Shown here: positions 19,093 to 28,042 of the stretch, one piece after another | Layout: each line of letters starts with the position of its first letter | Position numbering within the stretch: the first letter of the stretch is position 1 | NCBI RefSeq assembly: GCF_016907355.1 | Contig: NZ_JAFBBW010000001.1 | Span: 1,736,001-1,800,000, forward strand | Origin: Agromyces aurantiacus | GTDB lineage: Bacteria; Actinomycetota; Actinomycetes; Actinomycetales; Microbacteriaceae | Length of the DNA stretch: 64,000 nucleotides | Direction: 5' to 3' | The notes under the pieces: model-generated | The model's input: the letters and a program-made list of their open reading frames with translations, nothing else | Database searches by the model: none | What the model was told of the DNA's origin: nothing | Made by a program: the position numbers and the translations under genes

Positions 19093-19149
19093 CGACGGCA
19101 GCGGATGCCCGCGAGGGCACCCGCCGCCGATGATCGCGACGAGGACGCG

Positions 19150-19929
19150 TCAGGCCGCGACCTCGACCTCCGGGTTCGCGGCGCCCACGATGCGCGCGGG
19201 GCGCTCGAAGACCGCGCGGTAGACGAGGGCCGCGATGGCGGCGCCGGCGATCGGCGCGACGATCGAGCCCCACAGCTGGCCGAGCGCCTCGCCGCCGCCG
19301 AAGACCGCGGTCGCGATCGAACGGGCGGGGTTGAACGACGCGTTCGAGACGGGGATCGCCACGAGCGCGATCGCGGTCAGCGTGAGCCCGATCGCGAGCG
19401 GGGCGAAGCCGGCGGCAGCGCGAGCCGAGGTGACGCCGAGGATCACGAAGACGAACACGGCCGTCGCGATCGTCTCGACGAGCAGGAACGAGCCGAGCCC
19501 GAAGCCGGCGGGGGAGAGGGCGTCCCATCCGGTCGAGACCGAGCGGAACGCGAGCGCCTCGAAGAGCGGACCGCCCGAGAGGATGCCGAGCAGCGCGGCC
19601 GCGGCGAGCACGCCGCCGACGACCTGCGCGCCCACGTAGCCGGGCAGCTCGCGCCAGGCGAAGCGGCCCGCGACCGCCAGGCCGACGCTCACGGCCGGGT
19701 TGAAGTGGCCGCCTGAGATCGCGCCGAACGCGTAGGCGCTCACGAGCACCGAGAGGCCGAGCGCGAGCGCGACGCCGAGGAATCCGACGTTGAGGTTGCC
19801 CTCCCCGCCGCCGAATCCGGCGGAGTAGAGCGCGGTGCCGATGACGCCGAAGACGAGGATGAACGTGCCGATGAGCTCGGCGAGGAGCTTCTGCAGGGTG
19901 CTGGGCGTGGACGCGGGCGCGTCGGACAT
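19150..19929 (-). CDS. aqpZ: Aquaporin Z-like water channel
   Basis: A 259-residue major intrinsic protein with six membrane helices and the two pore motifs SGGHFNPAVS (first half) and NASFNPARS (second half). The short GGHFNPAV form and serine/alanine spacing fit AqpZ-type water channels rather than glycerol facilitators. The ATG at 19929 is preceded by AAAGGAA. The gene separates the SpoIIM-like gene from the DUF58/MoxR operon, two blocks that are often adjacent in relatives, so it may be a lineage-specific insertion. Confidence 0.92.
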   Translation of the reverse strand: MSDAPASTPSTLQKLLAELIGTFILVFGVIGTALYSAGFGGGEGNLNVGFLGVALALGLSVLVSAYAFGAISGGHFNPAVSVGLAVAGRFAWRELPGYVGAQVVGGVLAAAALLGILSGGPLFEALAFRSVSTGWDALSPAGFGLGSFLLVETIATAVFVFVILGVTSARAAAGFAPLAIGLTLTAIALVAIPVSNASFNPARSIATAVFGGGEALGQLWGSIVAPIAGAAIAALVYRAVFERPARIVGAANPEVEVAA

Positions 19930-20066
19930 GGATGTTCCTTTCGAATGTGGAGGACGGCGCCACGCCCCCCTGACGGGCGCCGGTCCGACCATATCGACGC
20001 CGCGGTCGGCACGCCCACTTCCCGAGGAACCTTCGCGTCATGCGGCGTCCGCGGGGAGCACGCGGG

Positions 20067-21401
20067 TCAGAGCTGCCCGGCCGCCTTGAGCTCGAGGTAG
20101 CGGTCGGCGACCGCCGGCGGCAGCTCGAGGGGGCTCGCGCTGACCGTCGAGGCCCCGAGATGCCGGATGGCGGCCGCCACCCGATCGGCGTCGAGCCGCG
20201 ACCGCTCCGCGGCCGCGGCCGCGTAGACCTCGGCGAGGTCGCCCCGCCGCGCGACCGCGTCGGCGAGCGACGGGTCGGCGACGGACGCGACGACCACGCG
20301 GTGCCGCGCGGTCAGCTGCGGCAGCACCGAGAGCAGCCCGCGTGCGCTGCCGGGCGAGTCCGCCGCGGTGAGGAGCACGATGAGCGCGCGCCGGCTCGTG
20401 ACGCCGCGCACCTGGGCCGGCAGGGCGGCCCAGTCGGCCTCGATGAGCTCGGCCTCGATGCCCGCCATCGCGTCGACCATGCGAGCGAGCAGGTCGGGCC
20501 CGCTCGCGCCGTGCACGCGGCCGCGCAGGCGCCGATCCCAGGCGAGGAAGTCGACCCGGTCGCCTGCGTGCGAGGCGAGCGCGGCGAGCAGCAGCGCCGT
20601 CTCGAATGACGTGTCGAGCCGCGGCTCGTCGCCGACCCGAGCGGCGGCGGTGCGCGAGGTGTCGACGACGATCACGATCCGCCGGTCGCGCTCGGGCCGC
20701 CAGGTGCGCACCATGAGGCGCGTCGAGCCGTACGACTCGGGATCGGCGCGGCGCGCGGTCGCCCGCCAGTCGATCGAGCGCACGTCGTCGCCGCGCACGT
20801 ACTCGCGCAGCGAGTCGAACTCGGTGCCCTGCCCGCGGATCAGGATCGGCGTGCGCCCGTCGAGCTCGCGCAGCCGCGTGAGCCGTGCGGGCAGGTGCGC
20901 ACGCGAGTGGAACGGCGGCAGCACGCGCAGCCGCCCCGGTGCCGCGAGGGTGGCCTGCCGCGCCCAGAGCCCGAGCGGTCCGAACGAGCGCACGGTCACG
21001 GCCTCGGTGCGGCGGTCGCCGCGCCGGGTCGGCGTGAGCCGCAGCGCGAAGCGGCGCCCCTCGCCGGGCGGCACGTCGACCGCCGTGCGATTGGGGCCGT
21101 GCACGCCCGACGACGGCACCCACCCGTCGCGCACGACGGCGCGGAGCCGTCGCGGGCCGAGGTTGCGCACGACGAGCTCGGAGGTCGCCGTCTCGCCGAG
21201 CCGCAGCCGGGCGGGCAGCTCGCGGTCGAGCGCGAGCCGGCGCGGCGACGCCGCGAACGCCAGGTCGACGGCGCCCAGCGCGATCGCGAGCGCGAGCCAT
21301 CCGCCCATCACCGCCCACGCCGTGCCCGCGTCGGCGCCGAGCAGCACGACGGGCACGACGCCGAGGGCGAGGAGGAGCGTGAACCGGCCGGTGAGCGTCA
21401 T
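20067..21401 (-). CDS. DUF58 domain protein with N-terminal membrane anchor
   Basis: A 444-residue protein: two membrane helices (residues about 5-48), an immunoglobulin-like stretch, then the DUF58/vWA region beginning with EFDSLREYVRGDDVRSIDWR (about 192-211) and continuing into a vWA-like fold (RRIVIVVDTSRT supplies the DxS of a metal-binding site). DUF58 proteins are partners of MoxR AAA+ ATPases. It starts one nucleotide after the moxR stop and ends this five-gene operon. Its client is unknown, likely an envelope or protease-related complex. Confidence 0.92.
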   Translation of the reverse strand: MTLTGRFTLLLALGVVPVVLLGADAGTAWAVMGGWLALAIALGAVDLAFAASPRRLALDRELPARLRLGETATSELVVRNLGPRRLRAVVRDGWVPSSGVHGPNRTAVDVPPGEGRRFALRLTPTRRGDRRTEAVTVRSFGPLGLWARQATLAAPGRLRVLPPFHSRAHLPARLTRLRELDGRTPILIRGQGTEFDSLREYVRGDDVRSIDWRATARRADPESYGSTRLMVRTWRPERDRRIVIVVDTSRTAAARVGDEPRLDTSFETALLLAALASHAGDRVDFLAWDRRLRGRVHGASGPDLLARMVDAMAGIEAELIEADWAALPAQVRGVTSRRALIVLLTAADSPGSARGLLSVLPQLTARHRVVVASVADPSLADAVARRGDLAEVYAAAAAERSRLDADRVAAAIRHLGASTVSASPLELPPAVADRYLELKAAGQL

Positions 21402-21402
21402 C

Positions 21403-22374
21403 TCAGAGCGGCACCTGCACCTGCTGCACGATCGAGCGCAGCACCTGGTCGACGGCGACGCCCTCGAGCTCCGCCTCGGGGCGCAGTTGCACGCGGTGGC
21501 GCCACGCGGGCAGGAGCATCGCCTGCACGTGGTCGGGCGTGACCTTCTCGAACCCGGTGAGCCACGCCCACGCCTTCGACGCCGCGAGCAGGCCGGCCGC
21601 GGCGCGCGGGCTGACGCCGAGCCGCATCGACGGGCTTCGACGGGTCGCGCGCGCGAGGTCGACGACGTACGCGAGCAGGTCGTCGGCGATCCCGACCCGG
21701 CCGACCGCGGCGCGCGCCGCGGCGAGCTCGGCCGCGCCCAGCACGGGTTCGACGCCCGCGGCCGCGAGGTCGTGCGGGTCGAAGCCGTTGGCGTGCCGGC
21801 GGAGCATCGTCACCTCGGCGTCGCGCTCGGGCACGTCGAGCACGAGCTTCAGCAGGAACCGGTCGAGCTGCGCCTCGGGGAGGGCGTAGGTGCCCTCGTA
21901 CTCGATGGGGTTCTGGGTCGCGGCCACGAGGAACGGGTCGGGCAGCGGCCGCGTCACGCCGTCGACCGAGACCTGGCGCTCCTCCATGGCCTCGAGGAGG
22001 GCCGACTGGGTCTTCGGCGGGGTCCGGTTGATCTCGTCGGCGAGCAGGAGGTTGGTGAAGACCGGCCCCTCGCGGAACGCGAACTCGCCCGTGCGCGGGT
22101 CGTAGGCGAGCGAGCCCGTGACGTCGCCCGGCATGAGGTCGGGCGTGAACTGCACGCGCCGGGTCTCGAGGCGCAGCGTCCGGCTCAGCGTGCGCACGAG
22201 CAGCGTCTTCGCGACCCCGGGGACGCCCTCGAGCAGCACGTGCCCGTTGGCGAGCAGCGCGATGATGAGCCCGGTCACGGCCCCGTCCTGGCCGACGACG
22301 GCCTTGCCGACCTCGATGCGGACGCGGTCGAGGGCCTGGCGCAGCGGCGCGTCGTCGTGCTGGGGATCGGTCAT
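21403..22374 (-). CDS. MoxR-family AAA+ ATPase
   Basis: A 323-residue AAA+ chaperone-like ATPase. Walker A GVPGVAKT lies near residue 49, Walker B LLLADEINRTPPKTQSALLE near 110, sensor 1 VAATQNPIEYEGTY near 150, and arginine-finger/sensor 2 residues follow in LPEAQLDRFLLK. The MoxR branch typically remodels or inserts cofactors into partner proteins carrying vWA domains, here the downstream DUF58 protein. The ATG overlaps the DUF4350 stop as ATGA, so all genes from DUF4350 onward are translationally coupled. Confidence 0.93.
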   Translation of the reverse strand: MTDPQHDDAPLRQALDRVRIEVGKAVVGQDGAVTGLIIALLANGHVLLEGVPGVAKTLLVRTLSRTLRLETRRVQFTPDLMPGDVTGSLAYDPRTGEFAFREGPVFTNLLLADEINRTPPKTQSALLEAMEERQVSVDGVTRPLPDPFLVAATQNPIEYEGTYALPEAQLDRFLLKLVLDVPERDAEVTMLRRHANGFDPHDLAAAGVEPVLGAAELAAARAAVGRVGIADDLLAYVVDLARATRRSPSMRLGVSPRAAAGLLAASKAWAWLTGFEKVTPDHVQAMLLPAWRHRVQLRPEAELEGVAVDQVLRSIVQQVQVPL

Positions 22375-23648
22375 GGTCGCCTTCCTGTCGGGTCGGGTTC
22401 GGTCGGGCTCGGGCGGAGCGCATCGCGCACCGCCCGCTCGAGGTCGTCGAGGTCGCGCGCGAGGCCGACCAGTTCGCGGTCGCCCGCCGGGAGCGCGTCG
22501 ACGAGCACGGCGCGGACGGATGGCGCGGGCCGGCCGGTCGCGTCGGCGATGCCGGCCACGACGGCGTCGACGTGGGCGGAGCGCGGCAGTCGCAGCAGCT
22601 CCGTCAGCCGCCGGATCGCGCCCATGCGCAGCTGGTCGAGGGCTCGCAGTCGCGCCGACGACCGCGCGTAGAGGCGTGCGCGGCCCTCGCCGGTCTCGGC
22701 GGCGGGTACGTGCACGGGCAGGTCCTCGACGACGAGCGGGCCGAAGCGGCGCCCGCGCCAGACGCCGGCGGCGACGACGGCGAGCCCGAGCAGCACGGCG
22801 ACGGGGCTCACCCATCCCGGTGTCAGCTCGGCGAGCGTGGGGGCACCCGAGGCGTCGACGTCGGCCGGGCCGGGCAGGTACCAGGCCAGCTCGTCGCGTG
22901 CCCCGAGCAGGCCGATCGCGAGCGCGGCGTTGCCCGCCTCATCGATGGTCTCGTTGGCGAAGACGGCCTCGGACGCGACGAGCGCGACCTCGGCGCCGTC
23001 GGGGGAGGGGCCCGAGACGACCGCGAACGCGTCGCCCTCGGCGAAGCAGCCCGCGAATCCGGATGCCGCGGCGTCGTCGTCGACCGTGAGCAGCGCCTGG
23101 CCCTCCGAGAGCGAGCCCGCGCTCCGTGCCGCGGGGAGCTCGCACGCCGCGCGGTCGATCGGGCCGCCGGCGGCGCCCGCGAGGCGGACGCCGGGGGCGA
23201 GCACCTCGAGCGCGGCGAAGTCGGGCCGAGCGACCACCAGCAGGTCGGCGGCGGCCGCCAGGCCGGCCACGCGCTCGCGATCGAGCAGGCCGGCCTCGTC
23301 GTAGAGGAAGACGGTCGCGCCGCGTGCGGCGGCGCGCTCGGCCTCGGCGAGCGTGCGCACGCTGCGCACCTCGACGCCCTGCGCGGAGAGCACGCGAACG
23401 AGCGCCTGCGCGCCCCCGGGCGCGGGGTTGTCGGCGCCCAGCGCGACGCCGGGAGGGCGCACGAGCCCTTGGATGAGCGCGAGCACGAGGCCGCCGAGCA
23501 CGAGCGCGAGGGCGATCACGATCCACGCGCGCCGACGGCGGACGAGCGCGCGGACCCCCGGGGTGAGCGATCGGTTGGCGACGGGCGCGTCCGCGCCGCC
23601 GTCCGCGGGCCTCCGCTCGACGCGCTCCGCCGGGGGCGCCGCCGTCAT
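22371..23648 (-). CDS. DUF4350 domain membrane protein
   Basis: A 425-residue protein. One helix near residues 38-62 (WIVIALALVLGGLVLALIQG) is followed by an extracytoplasmic DUF4350 domain starting at ADNPAPGGAQALVRVLSAQG, then a second helix (VSPVAVLLGLAVVAAGVW, about 290) and a cytoplasmic helical tail. This GATase-like-fold family regularly sits between DUF4129 and MoxR genes. Both ends overlap neighbours as ATGA, indicating a single translational unit. Function is unknown. Confidence 0.88.
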   Translation of the reverse strand: MTAAPPAERVERRPADGGADAPVANRSLTPGVRALVRRRRAWIVIALALVLGGLVLALIQGLVRPPGVALGADNPAPGGAQALVRVLSAQGVEVRSVRTLAEAERAAARGATVFLYDEAGLLDRERVAGLAAAADLLVVARPDFAALEVLAPGVRLAGAAGGPIDRAACELPAARSAGSLSEGQALLTVDDDAAASGFAGCFAEGDAFAVVSGPSPDGAEVALVASEAVFANETIDEAGNAALAIGLLGARDELAWYLPGPADVDASGAPTLAELTPGWVSPVAVLLGLAVVAAGVWRGRRFGPLVVEDLPVHVPAAETGEGRARLYARSSARLRALDQLRMGAIRRLTELLRLPRSAHVDAVVAGIADATGRPAPSVRAVLVDALPAGDRELVGLARDLDDLERAVRDALRPSPTEPDPTGRRP

Positions 23649-24325
23649 GCGCCGTCCCCGGCGACGGCGGCCGCCGCGAGCCGGTCGTCCTGGACGGGCC
23701 GAGCCGCCATGATCTCCTCGTCGAGCGCGAGGAGGCGCCGGTGGGCCTCCTCCGACCCCGCCCGGGCGAGGTACCGGACGCCGTCGAAGTCGGCGGCGGC
23801 CGACTCGAGCGGCCCGGCCAGTGCGGGGAAGGCGCGGGACGCCGCATCCGCCATGCCGTGCGCGGTCGTGCCGGGGTGCACCCGGAGGAGCTCGCGCTCG
23901 ACGAGGCCGCGCACGAGGGCCCGGAACCGCTCCTCGATCGCGAGCGGCCAGTCGCCGGCTCGTGCGGCGGCCGCGGCCGCCGCACGCAGCGTCGCGGCGT
24001 CGCGCACGTCGCCGTCGTCGAACAGCGGCGCCGCGGGCGCGGCGCGATGCCGGAGGCGCGGGAGGCCGAAGACGAGCAGCGCCACCACGACGAGCACCAC
24101 CACGACCAGCACCACGAGCAGCCACAGGGCCGGCGCGGGCAGGCCGCCCGCTCCGGCGAACAGGCTCGCGATCCAGTCGCGCACCGCCTGCGCGGCGAGG
24201 TCGAACGCGGTCGGCTCGGCCGCCCGGTACTCGGGCTTGGCGAGCTCGTCGAGCACCCAGCGCCGTGCCTCGGGCGCGTCGGGATCGAGGGGCGGGTCGA
24301 GCCGCAGCAGGTCGCTCAGGACCAC
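23645..24325 (-). CDS. DUF4129 domain membrane protein
   Basis: A 226-residue protein with a single central transmembrane helix (ALWLLVVLVVVVLVVVALLV, about 68-87) and a cytoplasmic C-terminal domain containing FRALVRGLVERELLRVHPGT and AHGMADAASRAFP, the DUF4129 signature. The start is GTG at 24325 reading VVLSDLLRLDPP; it overlaps the upstream gene by 10 nt. It belongs to the DUF4129-DUF4350-MoxR-DUF58 operon; the family is sometimes fused to transglutaminase domains but no enzyme is present here. Confidence 0.85.
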   Translation of the reverse strand: MVLSDLLRLDPPLDPDAPEARRWVLDELAKPEYRAAEPTAFDLAAQAVRDWIASLFAGAGGLPAPALWLLVVLVVVVLVVVALLVFGLPRLRHRAAPAAPLFDDGDVRDAATLRAAAAAAARAGDWPLAIEERFRALVRGLVERELLRVHPGTTAHGMADAASRAFPALAGPLESAAADFDGVRYLARAGSEEAHRRLLALDEEIMAARPVQDDRLAAAAVAGDGA

Positions 24326-25518
24326 GTCGCCGCCGAGGCGCCGGCCTGCGGCGGGAGGTAGGGGTCGGCGACCGGCAGGCCCGACTCGCGTGCCTCCACG
24401 TGGCGCTCGAGCTCGAGGTCGAGGCCCTCGGTGCGCATGCGCAGGTCGATGTAGATGACGGCGATCAGCGCGGCCTGCACGACCGACGTGATCGCCCCGA
24501 TCAGCACCGACAGCACGAGCGTCGCGACGGTGGTGGCGATCGAGATGCCCAGGTACGTGTCGCCCGCCGTCGGGTCGATGATCATCGCGAGGATGGTGCC
24601 GAGGAAGGACACGGGCTGCACGACCACCTGCGCCGCGGCCGAGAGGATGAGGCCGACCAGCAGGATCAGCCCGAACGTGCGCCAGAAGCTGCCGTTGGTC
24701 AGCGACCACGACCGGCGCATCGCGGTCGTGATGCCCGCGCGCTCGAGCACGATGGCGCTCGGCACGAGCGCGAGCTTGGTGCCGAGCCAGGCGCCGAGCA
24801 CCGCGAGCCCGAGGAGGATCGCGAGTGCGAGCAGCACGACGACCACCACCGTCGCGGGATCGGGGAACAGGATCGCGACGGCGACGACGCCGCCGACGAC
24901 GAGCGCGAAGACGGCGCCGACGACGACCCCCACCAGCAGCGTCCAGCCGATGAGCGGCCAGATGCGCGCGGCCGCGCGGCGCCACAGCGCGCCGAACGTG
25001 AGCCGTTCGCCGAGCGTACCGCTCGCGACCTCGACGACCATGACGCCCTGGAGGAAGGCGCCGGCGACGAGCGACACCGCGATGGGCACGATCGAGAGCA
25101 GCACGACCCATCCGACCGCGCCCGACAGGATGGCGTCGAGGTCGGCGGCGTCGGCGTTCTCGATGCGGCCGAAGATCCACACGAACAGCGGCACGAAGAG
25201 CGCCGCGCTCGCGATCGCCGAGGCGAGCTGCACCACGAGCCCGGTGCCGAACACCGGCGCCGGATTGCGTCGCAGCGTCCGGAACGGGGCCCACAGCAGC
25301 GTGCCGAAGCCCATCGGCCGCAGCGGCAGGAGGCCGGGCCGAGGCGGCGGGGTCCAGCCCTGGGGCCCTGCGCCGATCGGCGCGTGAGCGGGGCTCGGCG
25401 GCCCGTACTGCGGCGTGCCGTACTGCGGCGGCGCGGCGGGCGGCAGCGGGGGCGTGGCGGCTCCCGGCGGGAGCGGCGGCGGCACGGGCTGCACCCAGTC
25501 GTGATCGGACACCTGCAT
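24316..25518 (-). CDS. Multi-pass membrane protein, glycerophosphodiesterase-type membrane domain
   Basis: A 400-residue protein. The first 65 residues are proline-, glycine- and tyrosine-rich (PPQYGTPQYGPPSPAHAP) and disordered. Six or more membrane helices follow (residues about 85-350), including SLVAGAFLQGVMVVEVASG and the segment MRRSWSLTNGSFWRTFGLIL, which is typical of the membrane domain found in some glycerophosphoryl diester phosphodiesterases and in stand-alone DUF7544-like proteins. No phosphodiesterase catalytic domain is present. The ATG follows GGAAGGAGC. It heads the DUF4129-MoxR operon and is divergent from mtrA. Confidence 0.82.
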   Translation of the reverse strand: MQVSDHDWVQPVPPPLPPGAATPPLPPAAPPQYGTPQYGPPSPAHAPIGAGPQGWTPPPRPGLLPLRPMGFGTLLWAPFRTLRRNPAPVFGTGLVVQLASAIASAALFVPLFVWIFGRIENADAADLDAILSGAVGWVVLLSIVPIAVSLVAGAFLQGVMVVEVASGTLGERLTFGALWRRAAARIWPLIGWTLLVGVVVGAVFALVVGGVVAVAILFPDPATVVVVVLLALAILLGLAVLGAWLGTKLALVPSAIVLERAGITTAMRRSWSLTNGSFWRTFGLILLVGLILSAAAQVVVQPVSFLGTILAMIIDPTAGDTYLGISIATTVATLVLSVLIGAITSVVQAALIAVIYIDLRMRTEGLDLELERHVEARESGLPVADPYLPPQAGASAATWS

Positions 25519-25644
25519 GTGCTCCTTCCGGGATGCCCCCATGCTGCCACAGGCCTCCCTCGGCGTCTCCCGGGCGCGAGCGACTACGCTGGTGGGCACT
25601 GGTTTCCGGTCCGGCACGCGCCGGCCATGACGGAGAAACAACGG

Positions 25645-26325
25645 ATGACGCCACGCGTACTCGTCGTCGACGACGACACGGCCCTCGCCGAGATGATCGG
25701 GATCGTGCTGCGCACCGAGGGGTTCGACCCGGCGTTCTGCGCCGACGGCGCGGGCGCGCTCGCCGCATTCCGCGAGAGCCGTCCCGACCTCGTGCTGCTC
25801 GACCTGATGCTGCCCGGGATGGACGGCATCGAGGTGTGCGGCCGGATCCGCGCGGAGTCGGGTACGCCCATCATCATGCTGACGGCCAAGGGCGACACCG
25901 CCGACGTGGTGCGGGGGCTCGAGTCGGGCGCCGACGACTACATGGTCAAGCCGTTCAACCCCAAGGAGCTCGTCGCGCGGATCCGGACGCGCCTGCGTCC
26001 CGCGCCCGAGTCGGCGGTCGAGACCATCGCGATCGGCGACCTCGAGATCGACGCGGCCGGCCACGAGGTGCGCCGCGGCGACCAGCGCATCAACCTCACG
26101 CCCCTCGAGTTCGACCTGCTGCTCACCCTGGCCTCCAAGCCGCAGCAGGTCTTCACGCGCGAGATGCTCCTCGAGCAGGTCTGGGGCTACCACTACAAGG
26201 CCGACACGCGGCTCGTGAACGTCCACGTGCAGCGGCTGCGCGCCAAGGTCGAGCACGACCCCGACAACCCGCGCATCGTCATGACCGTGCGCGGCGTCGG
26301 GTACCGCGCGGGCGCGACGACCTGA
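25645..26325 (+). CDS. mtrA: Response regulator MtrA
   Basis: A 226-residue OmpR/PhoB-type response regulator. The receiver has D10-D11, phospho-acceptor D53 in LLDLMLPGMDG, and the lysine in DYMVKPFNPKELVAR. The winged helix follows (INLTPLEFDLLLTLASKPQQ, then TREMLLEQVWGY and VNVHVQRLRAKVE). MtrA with MtrB coordinates DNA replication, division and cell-wall genes in actinobacteria. ATG at 25645 (MTPRVLVVDDD) is preferred over the one at 25627 because GGAGAAA lies 6 nt upstream and the length then matches MtrA. A TACGCT -10 box lies at 25585-25590. Confidence 0.96.
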   Translation: MTPRVLVVDDDTALAEMIGIVLRTEGFDPAFCADGAGALAAFRESRPDLVLLDLMLPGMDGIEVCGRIRAESGTPIIMLTAKGDTADVVRGLESGADDYMVKPFNPKELVARIRTRLRPAPESAVETIAIGDLEIDAAGHEVRRGDQRINLTPLEFDLLLTLASKPQQVFTREMLLEQVWGYHYKADTRLVNVHVQRLRAKVEHDPDNPRIVMTVRGVGYRAGATT

Positions 26326-26338
26326 GGCGGGCCGTGCG

Positions 26339-28042
26339 ATGACGGCGGCGGCGACTCCGGCGGTCCCGGCGGTCCCGGCGACCCCGGCGACGCGGGCCGC
26401 GGGGTGGCTGCGGGGTCGCGCTCGTCGGCTCGGCACGTACTGGCGCCGGTCGCTGCAGTTCCGCACGGTGCTCATCACGCTGGTGCTCTCGAGCCTCGCG
26501 ATCCTCGTCATCGGCTTCACCATCTCGTTCACGGTCGCCTCGAACCTCTTCCAGGCGCAGGTCCAGCGCTCGCTCGTCTCGTCGGCGACCGCGACCGCCG
26601 CCGCGAACGGCATCCTGGCCTCGTCGGATGCCACGGACCGCGCGTCGGTGCGGGCCGTCACGAACTCCGCGATCCAGACGATCGCCGGCGTCTCGGGGAG
26701 CGGGGACATCGCCCTGTTCCGCACGCCCGACACGACGCCGACCTCGATCGCCCCGCCCGACTTCCTCAGTCGCGACCTCGGCGGCGGCCGCATCTCCGAG
26801 GAGCTGCGCACGCGCGTGCAGGACAACCCGGGCGCGCAGTTCTGGCAGTCGGTCGAGCTGCCCAACGAGGATGGCGACCTCGTGCCGGGCATCGTGGTGG
26901 GCAGCGATCTGGTGATCCCGGGCGCGGGGCGCTACGAGGTGTACATCGGGTACGAGCTCGCCGCGGCCGCCCAGACCCTCTCGTTCATGCAGCTCACGGG
27001 GGCGATCGGCGCGGTCGCCCTGATCGCCATGCTGAGCGCGATCACGCTGATCGTGGTGCGCTGGGTGATCGAGCCGATCCAGGCGGTCTCCGCGACGAGC
27101 CGTCGCCTCGCCGCCGGCGACCTCGGCGTGCGCCTGCCCGTGCGCGGCGAGGACGAGCTCGCCGCGCTCGCGGCGTCGTTCAACGGCATGGCCGACTCGC
27201 TGCAGGCCCGCATCCGGGAACTGGCCGAGCTCTCGGTCATGCAGCAGCGGTTCGTGTCGGATGTCTCGCACGAGCTGCGCACGCCGCTGACCACGATCCG
27301 GCTCGCCGGCGACGTGCTGTACGGCCAGCGGGAGGACTTCGCGCCCGCGACCGCTCGCACGGTCGAGTTGCTGAGCGCCCAGACCGAGCGGTTCGAGAAC
27401 CTGCTCGCCGACCTGCTCGAGATCAGCCGCTACGACGCCGGTTCGGTCGAGCTCGAGACCGAGCCGACGAACCTCGTGCACCTCGCGGGCGAGACGATCG
27501 AGTCGATGCACGGGCTCGCGCTCGAGCGCGGCAGCGAGCTGCGGCTCGACGCGCCGGGAGGGCACCTCGACGCCGACGTCGATCCGCGTCGCATCCGCCG
27601 CATCATCCGCAACCTCGTCGGCAACGCCATCGAGCACGGCGAGGGCCGCCCGATCATCGTCTCGGTCGACAGCAACGCGGTCGCGATCGCCCTGTCGGTC
27701 CGCGACTACGGGCTCGGCATGTCCGAGGAGGAGACGGCACGCGTGTTCGACCGGTTCTGGCGGGCCGATCCGAGCCGGCGCCGCACGCTCGGCGGCACCG
27801 GCCTCGGCCTGGCCATCTCGCTGGAGGACGCCGTGGTGCACGGCGGGACGCTCGACGTGTGGTCCTCGCCCGGACACGGATCGGTGTTCCGGCTCACCCT
27901 GCCGCGCCGGCGCGGCGGCACGGTGGGCGAGATGGACTCGCCGCTCGCGCTCGAGCCGCTCGATCCCGAGGCGGCCGGGCCCACCGCGCCGGAGCTCCAC
28001 CGCGCCGACGCGTCCGCCATCGAGGAGGTGCGTGATGCGTGA
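26339..28042 (+). CDS. mtrB: Sensor histidine kinase MtrB
   Basis: A 567-residue membrane kinase. The first 20 residues are an Ala/Pro/Val repeat (AVPAVPATPAT). Two membrane helices at about 46-70 and 220-240 bracket an extracytoplasmic sensor domain; a HAMP domain (RWVIEPIQAVSATSRRLAAG) follows. The phosphorylated histidine is in FVSDVSHELRTPLTTIR near residue 314. The ATPase region shows NLVGNAIEHGEG, DYGLGMS and GGTGLGLAI. It starts 13 nt after mtrA and overlaps lpqB by 8 nt, the conserved MtrAB-LpqB operon. Confidence 0.96.
   Translation: MTAAATPAVPAVPATPATRAAGWLRGRARRLGTYWRRSLQFRTVLITLVLSSLAILVIGFTISFTVASNLFQAQVQRSLVSSATATAAANGILASSDATDRASVRAVTNSAIQTIAGVSGSGDIALFRTPDTTPTSIAPPDFLSRDLGGGRISEELRTRVQDNPGAQFWQSVELPNEDGDLVPGIVVGSDLVIPGAGRYEVYIGYELAAAAQTLSFMQLTGAIGAVALIAMLSAITLIVVRWVIEPIQAVSATSRRLAAGDLGVRLPVRGEDELAALAASFNGMADSLQARIRELAELSVMQQRFVSDVSHELRTPLTTIRLAGDVLYGQREDFAPATARTVELLSAQTERFENLLADLLEISRYDAGSVELETEPTNLVHLAGETIESMHGLALERGSELRLDAPGGHLDADVDPRRIRRIIRNLVGNAIEHGEGRPIIVSVDSNAVAIALSVRDYGLGMSEEETARVFDRFWRADPSRRRTLGGTGLGLAISLEDAVVHGGTLDVWSSPGHGSVFRLTLPRRRGGTVGEMDSPLALEPLDPEAAGPTAPELHRADASAIEEVRDA

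Noticed and set aside
26339..26400. Short tandem repeats in the mtrB 5' end and at 11960-12010 in the large GT2 gene
   Set aside because: They encode Ala/Pro- or Ala/Glu-rich low-complexity tails typical of high-GC genes and keep frame; nothing suggests phase variation.
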